In this document: in pieces, positions 61,670-64,000 of the stretch
How the letters are laid out: each line of letters starts with the position of its first letter
Position numbering within the stretch: the first letter of the stretch is position 1
Assembly: GCA_002325375.1 (NCBI GenBank)
Contig: DCRZ01000001.1
Span: forward strand, 412,877-476,876
Reading direction: 5' to 3'
DNA length: 64,000 bases
Origin: Rhodospirillaceae bacterium UBA1479
Lineage (GTDB): Bacteria; Pseudomonadota; Alphaproteobacteria; Rhodospirillales; Casp-alpha2
Program-made: the position numbers and the translations under genes
The notes under the pieces: generated by a model
Database searches by the model: none
Seen by the model: only the letters and a program-made list of their open reading frames with translations
What the model was told of the DNA's origin: nothing

Positions 61670-61897
61670 ATCAGCTTCCTGACGGATCTAGGGGAGAATC
61701 AGCAGAGTTGTGCGTGGTGCCGGGACAGGCCGGGGCGGGTCGCGGCCCGCACGTTGTAGTCCCGTCCGACCGCCAAGAAAAGCCCCGGAAGTGGGAAATT
61801 TCCGTGTAACCATGTAATTAGGCCGCCGATTGGCCTTGCGGTGGCCCGGCGCATCCCGAAAAATGCGGACTTCCTAATCGATCTTGAGGGTAACGAC

Positions 61898-62119
61898 ATG
61901 GCGGAGACTTTGGATGCGCGCGGCCTGAAATGCCCGCTTCCCGTGCTCAAGGCAAAAAAGGCCCTGAAGCCGCTGGCGGCCGGCGATACGTTGACGGTGA
62001 TCGCAACGGACCCCAGCGCGCCCAAGGATTTCGAGGAATTCTGCGCCGCCACGGGCTACGGCCTGGTCGAGAGCCGCGCCGAAGGCGGGGAATTCACCAT
62101 CGTTGTGCGCAAGACCTGA
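61898..62119 (+). CDS. TusA-family sulfurtransferase
   Basis: A 73-residue SirA/TusA protein with the active cysteine Cys12 in DARGLKCPLPVLKAKKAL and the C-terminal strand EGGEFTIVVRKT. TusA-type proteins carry persulfide sulfur to thiouridine synthesis, Moco or sulfur-oxidation complexes. The ATG at 61898 follows GAGGG; the frame back to 61841 is not conserved. It is divergent from the duplicated TSUP genes, which strengthens a sulfur theme for this block. Confidence 0.93.
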   Translation: MAETLDARGLKCPLPVLKAKKALKPLAAGDTLTVIATDPSAPKDFEEFCAATGYGLVESRAEGGEFTIVVRKT

Positions 62120-62177
62120 CCATGGCGGCACATGCCACGATGGGGGGCGAACCACGATGGGGAGCAGATAGCGCACC

Positions 62178-63959
62178 TTGACCGAACCTCCGTATATCAC
62201 CGATGACGTTGACGCCGGGGGGGCGCGGCCCCTGGCACGCCTGACCCTTGCCCTCGCCGTGGCGGTGGGGTTGACGCTCTGTGCCGCCGCGGTGCCCATT
62301 CTGGTTGGCGCCGAGCGCCTGATCGCAGCCGTCGGCGGCTGGGTCACGGGTTACGAGGTCGAGGTCAAAGGCAGTGCCGAATTGCGCTTTTGGGGGACGC
62401 CGGGCCTAGACGCCGACGACGTCATCCTGCGTTTGCCGGGGAATCGCTTCGTGCCCGTGGACAGCCCGCCGCTGTTGCGCATTGCGCGGCTGGAGGCCGA
62501 TCTCGACCTATGGGCCCTGGCGCGCGGCACCGTTCGGGCACGCCGCCTTGTGCTAGTGCGGCCCAGCCTGCGGCTCGACCGCGGACCGGACGGGGTCAAC
62601 AACTGGAGCATCCGGGGCAAGCCCCGTCTGGACGGCGAGGCGCCGCCGCCGGGGACGCCGGCCTTCAAGGCATCCGGTTTGCCGGGGGTGGAGATCGCGG
62701 CGCTGACGATCGAGGGCGGCGCCTTGCGTTATACCGACGCGGGGCTTGATCGCGACGTTACGCTTGACGGCATTGCCATGGAGGCCGGCATCGCGCGCGC
62801 GTCCGAGGGCCGCGTGTTGCGCCTTCGCGGCGATGCCCGGTTGCGGAGCGAACCGGTCTATGTCGAGGCCGAACTGCACCGCCTCAACGATTTCCGCGAC
62901 GGTATTCGCGTGCCGTTCAAAGTCATGCTCGACGCGGCGCCGGGCAGTCTCCTGATGCGCGGCACCGTGGCCCACCGCCATCGCTGGGCGCTGAGCACGG
63001 GGATCGACCTGGACCTGGATGATCCCAAGGCTTTGGCCGCCGCCTGGCCGCCGGCGCCGGCCGACCTGATCGGTCAGACCTCGGCTCGCCTGCAGGCGGA
63101 AGTGAAAGGCGGGCGTGTTGACCTTGCCATACGCAGTCTGGTCTTGGGCGCGACGGACATGACGGGGCGCGTTGCTGTCGATCTGGACGATAAATTACCG
63201 CTGATCGAGTTGGACCTGGCGGCCGGGGCCCTCGACATGCGCCACGTGGTCGCCGCTGCGCGTCTGTCCGGGCTGTATCAACCGGCGGCGGGGTCGGCCC
63301 CGCGACGCTTCGCCATCGGCGGGCGCGGGCGGATCAAATGGGCGCGCCTGAAGGTGCCCGGGGTCGACCTGGGCGCGGGCGGGCTTGGCCTGTCGTGGCG
63401 CACGGGGGAGCCGAATTTGGCGGCCGATGTCGGCTCGCTGCCGCTGTTCGGCGGCACGGTCAGCGCCCGTCTGGAAGCCACGGCGAACGAAGGCAAGACG
63501 GCGCTGTCCCTCGCGGTGTCGGGCAGCGACCTGGATGCCGCCCTGATGACGGCAAGCCTGCTGGGCGGGCACGGTGTCGCCGGGCGCCTGCACGGCAATC
63601 TCGATGTATTGGCGGTGGGGGGCTCGGGGCCGGAAATGCTGGCCGCCACGTCGGGCGGCGGGCGCGTGACGCTGTCGGAAGGGCGTATCTTCGGCTCTCC
63701 CCTGCAGCGTGCGGTCGACAAGGACAAGCGGTCCATTGGGCTCGGCCGCGCGTCCATGGACTTCACGATCGAGGGCGGTTTGGTCGCGGGCGACGAACTG
63801 CTTCTGGATTTCGAGGTCGGCCACGCCCGTGCGGGCCTGACCTGGGACATGCCGTCGGGCGACGTCACGGTGACGTTTCAGCCGTCGCCGGTGTTTGAGG
63901 GCAGGGACGCCCCGCCCGTTGTGTCGGGTCCGTTGTGGGAAGTGTTGCTGGCGCGATAG
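62178..63959 (+). CDS. AsmA-family protein
   Basis: The 593-residue protein has one N-terminal membrane segment (about residues 21-45; LTLALAVAVGLTLCAAAVPILVG) and a long periplasmic beta-rich part. Repeated strands such as IARLEADLDLWALARGTVRARRLVLVRPSL (cut) and GGRVTLSEGRIFGSPLQRAV are typical of AsmA proteins. This family is implicated in outer-membrane lipid transport and assembly. It starts with TTG at 62178 and ends 41 bases before the window edge. Confidence 0.85.
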   Translation: MTEPPYITDDVDAGGARPLARLTLALAVAVGLTLCAAAVPILVGAERLIAAVGGWVTGYEVEVKGSAELRFWGTPGLDADDVILRLPGNRFVPVDSPPLLRIARLEADLDLWALARGTVRARRLVLVRPSLRLDRGPDGVNNWSIRGKPRLDGEAPPPGTPAFKASGLPGVEIAALTIEGGALRYTDAGLDRDVTLDGIAMEAGIARASEGRVLRLRGDARLRSEPVYVEAELHRLNDFRDGIRVPFKVMLDAAPGSLLMRGTVAHRHRWALSTGIDLDLDDPKALAAAWPPAPADLIGQTSARLQAEVKGGRVDLAIRSLVLGATDMTGRVAVDLDDKLPLIELDLAAGALDMRHVVAAARLSGLYQPAAGSAPRRFAIGGRGRIKWARLKVPGVDLGAGGLGLSWRTGEPNLAADVGSLPLFGGTVSARLEATANEGKTALSLAVSGSDLDAALMTASLLGGHGVAGRLHGNLDVLAVGGSGPEMLAATSGGGRVTLSEGRIFGSPLQRAVDKDKRSIGLGRASMDFTIEGGLVAGDELLLDFEVGHARAGLTWDMPSGDVTVTFQPSPVFEGRDAPPVVSGPLWEVLLAR

Positions 63960-64000
63960 AGGCCAGGGCGAAGAAACGCGCTCTAGAACACCAGTTCGCC

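Noticed and set aside
63983..64000. Possible C-terminal end of a minus-strand gene at the window edge
   Set aside because: Only five codons and a stop (CTA on the plus strand) are visible, which is too little to support a gene.

Overview
The window is a GC-rich bacterial chromosome segment with dense gene packing, short intergenic gaps and many ATGA-type overlaps. The gene content points to an alphaproteobacterium of the Rhodospirillales type. Evidence: two PAS_5-type proteins, a DUF1134/EipA-family envelope protein, a class I PHA synthase, the aminotransferase-hom-glpX-recJ run, rplM-rpsI near argC, a glnB-glnA operon, and two LexA boxes of the alphaproteobacterial direct-repeat form GAAC-N7-GAAC. 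The assignment rests on gene content only; there is no rRNA here.

Layout. 1-6.4 kb: gamma-carbonic anhydrase (cut by the window edge), meaB, a TSUP transporter, a flavin split-barrel protein divergent from a MocR regulator, and phaC. 6.6-13.3 kb: OmpA-like lipoprotein, then aminotransferase, hom, glpX and recJ. 13.4-20 kb: tRNA-Glu, PAS_5 protein, fbp, a histidine-rich protein, a DHH phosphoesterase, a VOC protein, and a minus-strand run of enoyl-CoA hydratase, CoA-binding protein and metY. 20-27.4 kb: thioesterase, rplM-rpsI, thioredoxin-like protein, MetX-like hydrolase, argC, a membrane-anchored methyltransferase and topoisomerase IV parE. 27.5-36.9 kb: yciA, a predicted LexA-controlled 26-residue membrane protein, a secreted protein, a soluble GAF chemoreceptor-like protein, eipA, two cation/proton antiporters, an aldo/keto reductase and an orphan MlaF-like ATPase. 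36.9-38.2 kb: a lower-GC islet with two unknown genes. 38.2-42.2 kb: glnA-glnB behind a sigma-54 promoter, an aminotransferase, a cupin and tRNA-His. 42.2-44.5 kb: truncated toxin, antitoxin, and umuD-umuC with a LexA box. 44.7-52 kb: hydratase, dehydrogenase, second PAS_5 protein, an RND efflux pair and bolA. 52.2-56 kb: tkt-fba-rpe. 56-64 kb: class II aldolase divergent from a FadR-type regulator plus GST, a Usp/TIGR02186/TSUP run with a duplicated TSUP, tusA and an AsmA-family protein.

How the genes fit together. Carbon metabolism is represented by two unrelated fructose-1,6-bisphosphatases (glpX, fbp) and the tkt-fba-rpe set, with PHA storage. Nitrogen assimilation is represented by glnBA. 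A sulfur theme runs through metY, the MetX-like protein, three TSUP transporters and tusA. The most notable signal is a strong LexA box in front of a tiny membrane-protein ORF (27999-28079). It recalls the SOS cell-division inhibitor SidA of Caulobacter, and the same box core recurs in front of umuDC 16 kb away.
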